From: Tychonema sp. LEGE 06208
GTDB taxonomy: Bacteria > Cyanobacteriota > Cyanobacteriia > Cyanobacteriales > Microcoleaceae
Assembly: GCF_015207505.1 (NCBI RefSeq)
Contig: NZ_JADEWT010000002.1
Location: forward strand, 81,877 to 145,876
DNA length: 64,000 bases
Direction: 5' to 3'
How positions within the stretch are numbered: position 1 is the stretch's first letter; the number at the start of each line of letters is the position of its first letter. Positions 33,472 through 42,722 of the stretch are shown here, one piece after another. The notes under the pieces are model-generated. The model had not been told where the DNA came from and did no database searches. It worked only from the letters and a program-made list of their open reading frames with translations. The position numbers and the translations under genes are program-made.

Positions 33472-36400
33472 ATGGAATTTACGAATTTGTTGACAAATTT
33501 ACGATCGCCCTTAGAATTTGTCGATCGCCCGCCAGTGACGGTTGCGCCCTCAACTTTGCTCCCAGAGGCGATCGCCCTGATGCGTCGGGCGAGAAACCCT
33601 TACCCGCTGCCTAATTCACCTGCACTTCCCGACTCAAACGAAACGGTAAAAGCATCGATTAGTTGCGTCTTAGTTGTCGATGAAAATCAGGTAGTCGGAC
33701 TGCTAAGCCCCCGAGATGTGCTGAACTTAGTCGCCTCCGAATCTGGATGGCAAACAATGCAAGTTGCCGATGTGATGACCCGAAATTTAATTGTTTTAAA
33801 AGAATCAAAACTTACCGATATCTTTAGCATATTTAAGCTATTTTGTCAACATTCTATCGATTGTTTGCCAATTGTGGACGAACAAGGTCAGCCCGTAGGT
33901 TTACTCACCGAAAAAAGGATTCGCCCAGAAATTTACAACCTAGTCAAAATTGGGCAGCAAGAAGTTGTAAAACTTCAGCAAAAACAGTCTGAACTCTTAG
34001 AAAACCATGCAGAAATCTCCAAAGAAGTCAGCGATCGCCAAAATGCCGAAACAGCCCTGCGCCACAGCGAATCCCGCTACAGGGCGATTGTGGAAGACCA
34101 AACCGAACTGATTTGCCGCTACCTCCCCGACGGCACAATCACATTTGTCAATCAAGCTTATTGCCGCTATTTTGGCATGAAACCAGAAGACTTACTTGGT
34201 AATAGCTTTCTGCCATTAATTTTAGAACAAGACCGAGAATCTATTGTGGAGCAATATAATTTAGTGTCTCCCGAAAAGCCTGTTTTTACTTGCGAACACC
34301 GGGTAATTTTGCCGAAGGGAGAAATTCGCACTCAGCAGTGGAGCGATCGGGCTATATTCGATGAGAGCGGACAAATTGTCGAGTATCAAGCTGCAGGGCG
34401 GGATGTTACGGCTCACAAACAAGCAGAAATCGCTTTGCAGCAACTCAATGCAGAGTTAGAAGTGAGAGTTCAGCAGCGCACTGAACGCTACGAACAAGCC
34501 GTATTAACAGCTAAATTGACTGCAGAAAAACTGCAAAACTCCGAAGCTCAACTGCTGGCGCTGTTTAATGCGATGACGGATATCGTGATGGTTTTCGATG
34601 GCATGGGCCGCTACCTCAAAGTGGCTCCCACGGCTCCCCAACTGCTGTATAAACCGGCTCCTGAAATGCTGGGCAAAACCATCGCGGAAATCTTCCCGGA
34701 AGCGGAAGCTCATTTTGCCCTCAACTACATTCACCAAACCTTGGCATCTGGGAAAATCCATAGAGTTGAATACAGCATGGAAATTGAGGGCAAGTTAATC
34801 TGGTTTGATGGCCGTATTTCGCCGCTGGGGGTCGATCGAGTGATGTGGGTAGCGCGAGACATTACCGCTCGCAAAAACGCAGAAGCTGCACTGCAAAAAA
34901 GTGAGGAAAAGTTTCGCAATTTGTTTGATGATGCTCCAATTGCGATCTGTTTGGCAACCGTGCGCGACTACCGCTTGAGCGAAGTGAATGCAGCTCATCG
35001 GCAGATGTTGGGTTACACTGATGCGGAGTTGGCGACAATGAGTTTAGCTGATATCACCTACCCAGAAGATTTAGAAGCAGATTTAGAGCAAATCAAGCAG
35101 TTAATCGAGGGCAATATTTCTCGCTTCGGGATGGAAAAACGCTTGATTAAGAAGAATGGCGAACTGATGTGGGCTAACTTGACGGTGACGCTGATCCGCG
35201 ACGGCGAGGGTCTTCCTCTCTACAGCATGGCGGCGATCGAAGATATCAGCGATCGCAAGCGAGCAGAAATAGAATTGCAACAGTTAAAAGAACGGCTACA
35301 ATTTTTGCTAGCCTTCAATCCGGCGGTAATTTTTACTGTGGAGCCGAGAGGGAATTTTCGTACTACTTATATTAGCGACAACGTGAGGACGATAGTTGGC
35401 TACGACTCTCACAAACTGTTAACAGATTCTCACTTTTGGTTGAATCGCATTCACCCTGAAGATCGACCGGAATTTATAGAAAAGTTTTCTAATTTATCCG
35501 ATGGTAAAAATTCTATTTTCGAGTACCGCTTTCGGCACAGAGACGGATTTTACCGCTGGCTGCGGACGGAACTAAAACTATTGGTAGATAGCAGAGGAAA
35601 ACCGATCGAAATTATTGGTTACATTGCCGATATCAGCAATTCTAAATACGCTGAAATTGCCAGGGGGCAGCAGTTTGAGCAAGAACGGCTGGTGGAGGCG
35701 ATCGCCCGTCGCGTCCGCCAGTCTTTGCAATTAGAGGAAATTCTCAACACCACGGTTGCCGAACTCCAGCAAATATTGTTAGCCGATCGAGTTTTGGTTT
35801 ATCAAATTTTACCTAAAAGTGGCGGTTTGGTCGTTGCTGAAGCCGTGGCAGAAAGATGCAGCCCGCTGGTAGGGAATTTTTTGGGCGAAGAGGTTTTTCC
35901 TGCCGAAAGCTATCAGCTTTATTTGCAAGGGCGAATTCGTGCGATTTCCGATATAAATGAGACCTCTATTACACCTTGTATGGTCGAGTTTATGAAACAA
36001 ATTGAAGTGAGGGCAAAGTTGGTAGTGCCGATTATTCAGCAGGGCCAGCTTTGGGGATTGCTGATTGCACACCAGTGCGATGGGCCCAGGGATTGGCAAG
36101 AATCGGAAATCAATTTATTTCAGCAGTTGGTTAATCAATTGGCGATCGCCATTCACCAATCTCTACTCTACCAGCAACTGCAAGCTGAACTGAGCGAGCG
36201 CTTCCAAGCGGAAGTAAATTTGAAAAACTCCCTCAAAGAGAAAGAGATTTTGCTCAAAGAAATTCACCACCGCGTCAAAAATAACCTCTGCGTCGTTGCT
36301 AGTTTGTTAGAATTGCAATCTAACACAGTTTCCGATCCCCAATTAGCCCAAATGTTTGAAGAAAGTCAGAACCGCCTGTACTCTATGGCTCTGATTCACG

Positions 36401-36861
36401 AGAAACTGTACAGATCGACTAACCTGGCGCAAATTAATTTTGGCGAATATCTCGAAGATTTGGTAACTAACTTGTTTCACTCTTACAATATTAGCGACAA
36501 CCGCATTCTGTTGCAGGTAATAGCTGAACCAATTTCCCTCAATCTAGAGACTGCTACTCCTTGCGGCTTAATTGCCAATGAATTGGTTTCAAATACCCTG
36601 AAACACGCTTTTCCTGATGGTGCTAGCGGTACAGTTAGTGTAGAATGCTATCAAACGGGCGATCGGCAAATTCACCTTTTCGTCAAGGACAACGGTACGG
36701 GCTTTCCTCAAAATTTAGATTTTCGGAAAACTAACTCGATGGGCTTTCAAGTTGTTTGCACTTTAACCGAACAGTTAGAAGGAACCATCGAACTATCAAG
36801 ACAAACGGGCACAGCATTTCACTTGAAATTTAACGAATTAAATTACGTTCAAAGGTTTTAG
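33472..36861 (+). CDS. CBS-PAS-GAF histidine kinase (HisKA_2 type)
   Basis: 1129 residues. Two CBS domains (~5-155, with VVDENQVVGLLSPRDVLNLV and IVDEQGQPVGLLTEKRI), which usually bind adenosine nucleotides, then about four PAS units (~196-315, 350-470, 475-600, 610-730), GAF (~745-900) and a HisKA_2 dimerisation domain with KEIHHRVKNNLCVVASLLEL (~928-948) and a HATPase domain (NELVSNTLKHAF, DNGTGFP). No membrane helix. It ends 4 nt before the receiver-kinase gene at 36866, so the two form an operon and probably a phosphorelay. CBS domains suggest input from AMP/ATP or cAMP level (inference). Confidence 0.92.
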   Translation: MEFTNLLTNLRSPLEFVDRPPVTVAPSTLLPEAIALMRRARNPYPLPNSPALPDSNETVKASISCVLVVDENQVVGLLSPRDVLNLVASESGWQTMQVADVMTRNLIVLKESKLTDIFSIFKLFCQHSIDCLPIVDEQGQPVGLLTEKRIRPEIYNLVKIGQQEVVKLQQKQSELLENHAEISKEVSDRQNAETALRHSESRYRAIVEDQTELICRYLPDGTITFVNQAYCRYFGMKPEDLLGNSFLPLILEQDRESIVEQYNLVSPEKPVFTCEHRVILPKGEIRTQQWSDRAIFDESGQIVEYQAAGRDVTAHKQAEIALQQLNAELEVRVQQRTERYEQAVLTAKLTAEKLQNSEAQLLALFNAMTDIVMVFDGMGRYLKVAPTAPQLLYKPAPEMLGKTIAEIFPEAEAHFALNYIHQTLASGKIHRVEYSMEIEGKLIWFDGRISPLGVDRVMWVARDITARKNAEAALQKSEEKFRNLFDDAPIAICLATVRDYRLSEVNAAHRQMLGYTDAELATMSLADITYPEDLEADLEQIKQLIEGNISRFGMEKRLIKKNGELMWANLTVTLIRDGEGLPLYSMAAIEDISDRKRAEIELQQLKERLQFLLAFNPAVIFTVEPRGNFRTTYISDNVRTIVGYDSHKLLTDSHFWLNRIHPEDRPEFIEKFSNLSDGKNSIFEYRFRHRDGFYRWLRTELKLLVDSRGKPIEIIGYIADISNSKYAEIARGQQFEQERLVEAIARRVRQSLQLEEILNTTVAELQQILLADRVLVYQILPKSGGLVVAEAVAERCSPLVGNFLGEEVFPAESYQLYLQGRIRAISDINETSITPCMVEFMKQIEVRAKLVVPIIQQGQLWGLLIAHQCDGPRDWQESEINLFQQLVNQLAIAIHQSLLYQQLQAELSERFQAEVNLKNSLKEKEILLKEIHHRVKNNLCVVASLLELQSNTVSDPQLAQMFEESQNRLYSMALIHEKLYRSTNLAQINFGEYLEDLVTNLFHSYNISDNRILLQVIAEPISLNLETATPCGLIANELVSNTLKHAFPDGASGTVSVECYQTGDRQIHLFVKDNGTGFPQNLDFRKTNSMGFQVVCTLTEQLEGTIELSRQTGTAFHLKFNELNYVQRF

Positions 36862-36865
36862 ATTT

Positions 36866-37978
36866 ATGGATTTTCAATTTCAAGCAATTAATATTTTGAT
36901 AGTCGAAGACGAATTATTAATCGCTAAAAATTTATCTGTAAAATTAGAGAAGTTGGGATATAAAATCGCCGATATCGTTTCTTGTGGAGCCGACGCTATC
37001 CAGCGTGCGGGCGAAATAAAACCAGATTTAATTTTAATGGATATAGTCATCAAAGGCGAAATTGACGGCATAGAAACAGCAGCAATAATTAATCAAAAAC
37101 TAGATATCCCAATTATCTATACAACTGCCTACGCAGACGACGAAACTTTGCAGCGAGCCGAAAATAGTGGTTCTTACGGCTACCTGCTCAAACCGTTTAA
37201 AGAAAGAGAACTGCACGCCACAATCAAGATAGCGCTGAGCAAACATCAAGAAGCAGTTAATATGCAAACACTTCTGGCACTAGCCGCCGCAAAAAGCGAC
37301 AACAGATCGCGATTTGTTTCAATGGCATACCACGATTTAAACACTCCTTTAACTACCATACAGCTATCGGCTGAAATGCTGGAAGATTGCAATTTCATGA
37401 GCTTGCCAGGAACGACAAATAAAAATATCGACCGCATTAAAAAAGCAGTCAGCAATATGAGTGGATTGCTGGAGGATATTTTAATGCTCAGCAAAGCAGA
37501 ATCAGGCAAACTTTCATTGAGTTTAAATGAGTTAAATGTGACTGATTTCTGTGCCTCTATTTTAGAAGAACTGCAACCGATCCTCACGGACAAACACCTC
37601 CTAACTTTCGCTGCTAAAACAGAACCGCTGCACGCTAATCTCGATGCAAAATTGCTGCACCACCTCTTGACTAATTTGCTTTCAAATGCTATTAAATATT
37701 CTCCCGAAGGCGGCAATATTAGTTTAGAATTAATCTGCGAAAACCAGCAAATAATATTTTGCGTTCGAGATGAAGGAATTGGGATGACAGCGGAATATGA
37801 AGGAAAACTATTTCAGCAGTTTGAGCGGGGCGAGAATGTAGGTAAAATTAAAGGCTCTGGTTTGGGACTCTGCATTGTCAAACACATAGTTGACCTGCAC
37901 GGCGGTACAATAAGTGTGGAAAGTGCTATTGATAAAGGTACTACATTTATTGTCGCGCTTCCTTTTCTTGGTCATTAG
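36866..37978 (+). CDS. Receiver-histidine kinase hybrid
   Basis: 370 residues. N-terminal receiver (~8-125) with acidic EDE, predicted phosphoacceptor Asp59 in LILMDIVI and Lys in LLKPF. A short linker leads to HisKA (His about 156 in AYHDLNTPLTTIQ) and HATPase (NLLSNAIKYSPEG, DEGIGM, GSGLGLCIVKHIVDLHGG). The receiver-first order implies that phosphorylation by another kinase, most simply the CBS-PAS-GAF kinase 4 nt upstream, controls the C-terminal kinase. Its stop codon (GGTCATTAG) lies at the edge of a heptamer array. Confidence 0.92.
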   Translation: MDFQFQAINILIVEDELLIAKNLSVKLEKLGYKIADIVSCGADAIQRAGEIKPDLILMDIVIKGEIDGIETAAIINQKLDIPIIYTTAYADDETLQRAENSGSYGYLLKPFKERELHATIKIALSKHQEAVNMQTLLALAAAKSDNRSRFVSMAYHDLNTPLTTIQLSAEMLEDCNFMSLPGTTNKNIDRIKKAVSNMSGLLEDILMLSKAESGKLSLSLNELNVTDFCASILEELQPILTDKHLLTFAAKTEPLHANLDAKLLHHLLTNLLSNAIKYSPEGGNISLELICENQQIIFCVRDEGIGMTAEYEGKLFQQFERGENVGKIKGSGLGLCIVKHIVDLHGGTISVESAIDKGTTFIVALPFLGH

Positions 37979-38156
37979 TTATTAGTTAGTGGTTATTGGT
38001 TATTGGTTATTAGTTAGTGGTTATTGGTTATTGGTTATTGGTTATTGGTTATTGGTTATTGGTTATTAGTTATTAGTTAGTGGTTATTGGTTATTGGTTA
38101 TTGGTTATTGGTTATTGGTTATTGGTTATTAGTTATTGGTTGTTAGTTATTAGCGG
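37975..38156. repeat. Heptamer array (TTATTGG/TTATTAG/TTAGTGG)n
   Basis: About 25 copies with period 7. It begins at the stop codon of the receiver-kinase gene and ends before a family-2 element. Confidence 0.88.
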
Positions 38157-38175
38157 AAAGGGGCGGGTTAACCAA

Positions 38176-38314
38176 CTATAGCGGTTCGATCGCGTGGTGA
38201 GGTATGCCCGGTTTGGCCTATGCCCGGTTTGGCCTATGCCCTATGCCCGGTTTGGCCTATGCCCTATCCCCTATCCCGGATAATACCTCATACCAGAGCA
38301 CAGAAAGGCTATAT
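38176..38314. repeat. MITE-like element, family 2
   Basis: The left end is CTATAGCGGTTC, then TGGTGAGGTATGCCCGG; the interior iterates GCCCGGTTTGGCCTAT and CCCTAT; the right end is ATAATACCTCAT then GAAAGGCTATAT. The ends are inverted relative to the copy at 10190. Confidence 0.6.
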
Positions 38315-38373
38315 CTATAATTCCAACTAATAATATACATCAACCGGCCCTACCCACTAACAGTTAAGATTAG

Positions 38374-39573
38374 TCATTTTTTAACAAATCTATCTGGAGA
38401 CAAAAGCTCGTAGCGTAGCGGGGCGTAAGCCATCGCCCAATCTTTTTCTCCCGCCGCCCAATTTGCAAATCGCTCAGCTAAAGCGGGTACAATAGCCAAA
38501 GGATTGCTCAAACCCGAAAAAACCTGCAATCCAGGGCGATCGCCAATCGGCCCCACTACAGGCAAATTATCGGCGCTAAAGGCTACAATACAATCGTGCC
38601 AAGTTGCAGGTAAATTTGCCACATCTGGCAAAACCTTGCCGATACCGGCACGAATTGCCTTTTCGCTAGTTTGGCGATCGACTTTAGTATTCAAATCGCT
38701 CAAAGTGCGCGACAATTGCCCAATCCGCAAACTGCCATCATTAAACCGAATTGCACCAGCATCTAAAATCGGCGGGTGCAACTCTTTATCCGGTTCATCC
38801 CAAAGAAAATCTACCTCAATTTTACTCGATTCAGCTTCCAATTCAAAACGTTTTAATAGCGCAGGCATCACCAAAGTCCTGAGTTGCAAATCCACAGGTG
38901 GAGTCTCCAAAATCTCAGCGCGAGTAAAATAAACTCCTGCCGAAATACCTGCAGCCTTCAGCAAACTTCGACTCCAACCTCCCGCACAAATCACTGCATT
39001 TTCGCAAGCATAATTTTCGCGTACCGTTTTGACTCCCGAAATCCGATTTCCTTCTGCAATCAACCCAGTTACTTCAGCAAATTCTATAGTTCCTCCCAAC
39101 CGCAAAAACCCTTGACAATAAGCTTGATTTGTGGCTGTGGGGGAAATGTGACCGTGACGCACAGTCAGAGCTCCGGCGATCGCACTTTTATTCAGCAAAG
39201 GTTCCAACTCACCAGCTTCTGCAGCGCTCAAAAGCTGCGGAGGAATTGCAAAATGGGCGTAATTAGCCGCTACTTGTTCGGCATCGCTTCCCGCATCAAT
39301 TGTCAGCAACAAATCCAACTCGCGAAACTCCGTATCAGCATCTAATTGGGCCGATAAATTGCGGTGGCGTTCGATACCTTCCTGACATAATTGGCGAGTT
39401 AAATCAGTCGTCCCCGACCAATAAGCCAAGCCGCCGTAACTAAAACGAGTAGCATTTTGCATCGCAGTATCTCGTTCTAAAAGCAGCACCGAAAAACCTT
39501 TTTTTCTGAGTTCGTAACTCACTGCTGCGCCCGTAATTCCGCCGCCGACAACAATCCAATCGTAACTTTTCAT
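38374..39573 (-). CDS. FAD-dependent oxidoreductase (DAO family)
   Basis: 399 residues from the ATG at 39573 (MKSYDWIVVGGGITGAAVSY); the eight extra codons up to 39597 are unlikely to be used because the family starts close to the Rossmann strand. The dinucleotide-binding motif VVGGGITGAAVSYELRKKG is followed by Glu in LLLERD. Later family motifs are CENAVICAGGWS and, near the end, VGPIGDRPGLQVFSGLSN. It is probably a cytosolic amine or amino-acid oxidase (glycine or sarcosine oxidase-like); the substrate cannot be told from sequence. No operon partner. Confidence 0.88.
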   Translation of the reverse strand: MKSYDWIVVGGGITGAAVSYELRKKGFSVLLLERDTAMQNATRFSYGGLAYWSGTTDLTRQLCQEGIERHRNLSAQLDADTEFRELDLLLTIDAGSDAEQVAANYAHFAIPPQLLSAAEAGELEPLLNKSAIAGALTVRHGHISPTATNQAYCQGFLRLGGTIEFAEVTGLIAEGNRISGVKTVRENYACENAVICAGGWSRSLLKAAGISAGVYFTRAEILETPPVDLQLRTLVMPALLKRFELEAESSKIEVDFLWDEPDKELHPPILDAGAIRFNDGSLRIGQLSRTLSDLNTKVDRQTSEKAIRAGIGKVLPDVANLPATWHDCIVAFSADNLPVVGPIGDRPGLQVFSGLSNPLAIVPALAERFANWAAGEKDWAMAYAPLRYELLSPDRFVKK

Positions 39574-39600
39574 TAGCAATTTAAAGGAAAAGAACAAATA

Positions 39601-39714
39601 ATATCAAATCCTCTCTTTATCGGAATAGTAAATTCACTGTTGACAGTTAACAGTTAACAGTCAACAGTCAACAGTCAACAGTTAACATCATTCCGATGCA
39701 ACCGGAATTAATAT
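39601..39714. repeat. MITE-like composite element, family 1
   Basis: The left end is ATATCAAATCC then ATCGGAATAGTAAATTC; the core is about seven heptamers; the right end is TTCCGATGCAACCGG then AATTAATAT. The ends pair as imperfect inverted repeats of about 28 bp. It lies just upstream of the FAD oxidoreductase start. Confidence 0.7.
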
Positions 39715-39899
39715 AATACTTTGATTTTAGCTTAGGTAGTTTGGGAACCAGCTCAAAAGTCTCTACCTAGAGGAAGATGCTGCGCGCGATCGGCATAACT
39801 GCAATTTACACCCCTTGGGAGATGTTTGCGGAGGGATATTTTTTGTTCAATATTAGGAATTACAGCCAGCAAAAAATTTAGAAATACTACAGAGGTTTT

Positions 39900-40178
39900 A
39901 TGAGTATCGACAAACCGGGCAGAGATATGGAACGCACTGCCAATCCGGGCGATCGCATTTCCGACAAACCGCAAACCATCGAAGAAAAAGCCAAGCAACT
40001 GGCGGTAGATAACGTGCCAGACATCACGGGAGACACAGTTACAGTTCCAACTTATTTCATTGTAGAAGAACCAGACGGGGAAAAGAAAGCCCTGCACCAC
40101 GTCAAAGATGCGGAAGAAATTTCTGACGTAGTTCGGCAGATCCGCGTTGACGAAAATGGCGATCGGATTATGGATTAA
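39900..40178 (+). CDS. Small acidic hypothetical protein
   Basis: 92 residues, with AGAGG five bases before the ATG. It is hydrophilic (GDRISDKPQTIEEKAKQL, YFIVEEPDGEKKALHHV, VRQIRVDENGDRIMD), with a central short beta-rich segment. No signal peptide, membrane helix or cysteine. I do not recognise the family. It ends 51 nt before the DUF2231 gene in the same direction, so the two may be co-transcribed. Confidence 0.7.
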   Translation: MSIDKPGRDMERTANPGDRISDKPQTIEEKAKQLAVDNVPDITGDTVTVPTYFIVEEPDGEKKALHHVKDAEEISDVVRQIRVDENGDRIMD

Positions 40179-40229
40179 CTTTAATCCCATAAAAACGGGT
40201 TTGTCGTACAAAAGTTATCTGTAAAAATC

Positions 40230-40769
40230 ATGGAAACAAATCAAACAAATAGTACACCTTATCCTAATATTCCGCCGATTCTCGAAAGTGATGACGCAGA
40301 GTATCGCGATGCCGGGATTACCAGTACAGTTTCAGTTGCGGGCCATCCCCTCCACCCAGTGCTGATTGTGTTTCCGATCGCCTTTTTAGTCGGAGCCGCC
40401 GGCACGGATATCGGTTATTGGCTGACAAGCGATCCATTTTGGGCGAGAGCTTCGGTTTGGCTGATCGGTTGCGGTTTTGGTGCGGGGATTTTGGCGGGAA
40501 TCACGGGCTTTTTAGATTTTACGAGAATTAAAAGAGTGCGCGATCGCAGTGCCGGTTGGTTGCACATGGGCGGCAATGTGGCCGCTCTCGTACTTTCCCT
40601 GATTAACCTGCTGTTGCGACAGGGAAATCCCGCTGAGCCGATCGTCTTTACAGGTTTAGCCTTGTCAGTCGTCGTTGCTTCCTTGCTGGGCGTTACAGGC
40701 TGGTTCGGCGGCGAACTAAGTTTTCGTCACAAAGTCGGTGTCATCGGCCCTACCAGTCAAAATTTGTAG
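40230..40769 (+). CDS. DUF2231 membrane protein
   Basis: 179 residues. After a ~45-residue hydrophilic start comes VAGHPLHPVLIVFPIAFLVG, the HPxHP motif of DUF2231, followed by four predicted membrane helices (about 50-70, 80-105, 120-140, 148-168). It is an inner-membrane protein of unknown function; the HPxHP histidines have been suggested to bind heme or metal in related proteins. Confidence 0.87.
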   Translation: METNQTNSTPYPNIPPILESDDAEYRDAGITSTVSVAGHPLHPVLIVFPIAFLVGAAGTDIGYWLTSDPFWARASVWLIGCGFGAGILAGITGFLDFTRIKRVRDRSAGWLHMGGNVAALVLSLINLLLRQGNPAEPIVFTGLALSVVVASLLGVTGWFGGELSFRHKVGVIGPTSQNL

Positions 40770-40788
40770 GTTTCCAACCGTTTGTAGC

Positions 40789-40810
40789 AGGGACTTGATT
40801 CCCTATTTTT
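40789..40810 (+). terminator. Weak terminator-like hairpin after DUF2231
   Basis: AGGGA...TCCCT with a 6-nt loop is followed by ATTTTT, 20 nt after the DUF2231 stop codon. The stem is only about five pairs. Confidence 0.3.
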
Positions 40811-40824
40811 GGGAGAATTTACGA

Positions 40825-41157
40825 CTAAAGTTCTGACTCCAAACTTAAAGATTGTCCCAGCCAATGGAGATAAGCCTCGCTGCCAGCGACAATCGGAATA
40901 GCAATAATTTCGGGAACTTCATAGGAATGGAGTTCCTGTATTTTTGTTTTTAAAGCCTCAAATTTAGCCAAATCAGTTTTAATCACCAACTGCCACTCCG
41001 CCTCGGAATGAATCTCGCCTTGCCAAGTATAAACAGAGCGAATCGGCGACAAACTCACACAAGCAGCCAGCTTGTTTTCGACTAGAGATTTAGCGATATT
41101 CTCGGCCTCGGCTTCCGAGCCTGCTGTTACCAGTACCACTCCGAAATTAACTGTCAT
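40825..41157 (-). CDS. cutA: Divalent-cation tolerance protein CutA
   Basis: 110 residues, normal for CutA1. NFGVVLVTAGSEAEAENIA, KLAACVSLSPIRSVYTWQGEI, EWQLVIKTDLAKFEALK and HSYEVPEIIAIPI are the family signatures (a trimeric ferredoxin-like fold). In bacteria it is linked to copper/divalent metal tolerance, although the mechanism is unsettled. It is convergent with DUF2231 and has no partner gene. Confidence 0.95.
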   Translation of the reverse strand: MTVNFGVVLVTAGSEAEAENIAKSLVENKLAACVSLSPIRSVYTWQGEIHSEAEWQLVIKTDLAKFEALKTKIQELHSYEVPEIIAIPIVAGSEAYLHWLGQSLSLESEL

Positions 41158-41236
41158 AACGATTTAAGTTTTGAGATTAAATAATTAATTTGAATAGAAA
41201 AGCCCGATCGCATTTTCTAGCAGGAAAAGGGTAAGC

Positions 41237-41278
41237 TGTCCCGCAAATAAACATTGTATATTCAGGGCTAGCGGGACA
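41237..41278. repeat. Long-range hairpin TGTCCCGC...GCGGGACA
   Basis: A perfect 8-bp inverted repeat with a 26-nt loop upstream of cutA. About 20 nt further is a run of seven T residues (near 41300). It may be a repeat-family member rather than a terminator. Confidence 0.35.
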
Positions 41279-41373
41279 CCCGACTCATTGTGCGATCCTT
41301 TTTTTAACATACAATTAATTTAAATACCGCCATAGCTTAGGAATAAAAATTTAATAACTTAAGCAATTGCTCG

Positions 41374-41394
41374 TTACCAGGAAGAGCCTGGTAA
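41374..41394. repeat. Palindrome of the TTACCAGG family
   Basis: TTACCAGG-AAGAG-CCTGGTAA. Relatives at 4229 and 61909 have the same arms but different loops (TCT-type and CTGTT), the pattern expected if the hairpin, not the sequence of the loop, is conserved. Confidence 0.6.
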
Positions 41395-41516
41395 TGATTC
41401 TGGGGCGAGGAAGAGTCTCCTTTTATCTAGCAACTTACGGTAGAGAGGACTGTAGGAGGTGTTTAAGTTATTAAGTTTTCGATCCTTAGACATTCCCAAT
41501 TCCCAATTCCCAATTC

Positions 41517-41578
41517 CTAATAACCAATAACCAATAACCAATAACCAATAACCAATAACCAATAACTACTAACTAATT
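41517..41578. repeat. Heptamer array (CCAATAA)n at the 3' end of a pentapeptide gene
   Basis: About eight copies of TAACCAA lie immediately downstream of the pentapeptide gene stop codon (41582). They are preceded by CCCAATT runs (41487-41515). Confidence 0.8.
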
Positions 41579-41581
41579 ATT

Positions 41582-42472
41582 TTAAATTGCCGCAACTTCC
41601 CAAGAATTGATTCTGCACGCCCCAGCTAAGGAAAAGTAGCGCCTAGTAGATTCCGGCAAAATAGCTCCCGCCAACAAAGCACTGTCTAAATTAGCTCCGA
41701 TTAAAGTCGCCTCGCTCAAATCTGCTGCCATCAAATCAGTTTGACACAGCTTTGTCCAATTCAGATTTGCTCCGATCAAACAACTTCCCTTAAACTTAGC
41801 CCCAGTTAAGTTTGCACCAGCCAATTTAACGCCTCGCAACTGAGCCGCACTGAAATTTGCTCCCGCCAAATTCGAGCCTTCTAAATTAGCTCCCATCAGT
41901 TTAGCTTCGCTGACATTAACGCCGCTCAAATCTGCACCGCAAAGATTCACCCCTGTCAACTGCGCTCGCCGCAGACTGACTCCGGTTAGTTGAGCTCCAA
42001 AAAGTTTTGCACTGTTGAGCTTTGCACCGTAAAGGTTTGCCCATTTAAAATTAGCTCCCGTCAGATTCGCGCCCAGGAAGTTAACTAATTGCAAGTCGGC
42101 GCTGCACAAATTGGCATTCCACAATACAGCACTCCGCAGGTTTGCGCCGCTTAAATTTGCGCCGCTTAATTTGGCTCTAGGCAATTTTGCTTTTACCAAA
42201 AAAGCTCCGCTCAAATTAGCTTTTGTCAAATCTGCGCCGGAGAGTTTGGTTTCGCCCATTTTGGCAAAACTCAGATTTGTTCTGTGCATTTGTGCGCCTT
42301 TGAGCGTTGCTTTGGTGAGAAATGCTCTGCTGAGGTTCGCCCCAGAAAGATTAGCGCCCGAAAGGTTGACTCCGATTAAGATGGCTCCGCTGAGGTTCGC
42401 ACCGCGCAAATCGGCTCCAGCAAAGTCTCTTTCTCCTTTTTCGTAATTGTTGAGCAGTTCGCTAACTTCCAT
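41582..42472 (-). CDS. Pentapeptide-repeat protein
   Basis: 296 residues. A short N-terminus (MEVSELLNNYEKGERDFAGADLRG) leads into about 48 consecutive A(D/N)Lxx pentapeptides (residues ~17-265), followed by a non-repeat tail (PESTRRYFSLAGACRINSW). It predicts a single right-handed beta-helix of about twelve coils. It lacks the linker and cap found in the two proteins at the left end of the window. Function unknown. Confidence 0.9.
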   Translation of the reverse strand: MEVSELLNNYEKGERDFAGADLRGANLSGAILIGVNLSGANLSGANLSRAFLTKATLKGAQMHRTNLSFAKMGETKLSGADLTKANLSGAFLVKAKLPRAKLSGANLSGANLRSAVLWNANLCSADLQLVNFLGANLTGANFKWANLYGAKLNSAKLFGAQLTGVSLRRAQLTGVNLCGADLSGVNVSEAKLMGANLEGSNLAGANFSAAQLRGVKLAGANLTGAKFKGSCLIGANLNWTKLCQTDLMAADLSEATLIGANLDSALLAGAILPESTRRYFSLAGACRINSWEVAAI

Positions 42473-42722
42473 AGGGCGTGATACCTTCTCTGATTGGGGG
42501 GGCGATCGAGAAATCTTAATTAGGAGGTTGTTTCAGAAATGGAACTGTGTCAGAAATTAGACTGTTTTAGCGTTTGCTTCAAACTTGATAACTTCCTGTA
42601 ACACCAGTTTCTGTTCAAACACTATCTCTTAATAAAGATTTTATATTGTTCTCACAGTAGCGATCGCCCTTTCGGTACTTTTGACTTAAAAGTTAATGTT
42701 TCTTGACATAGATAGTCATTCC

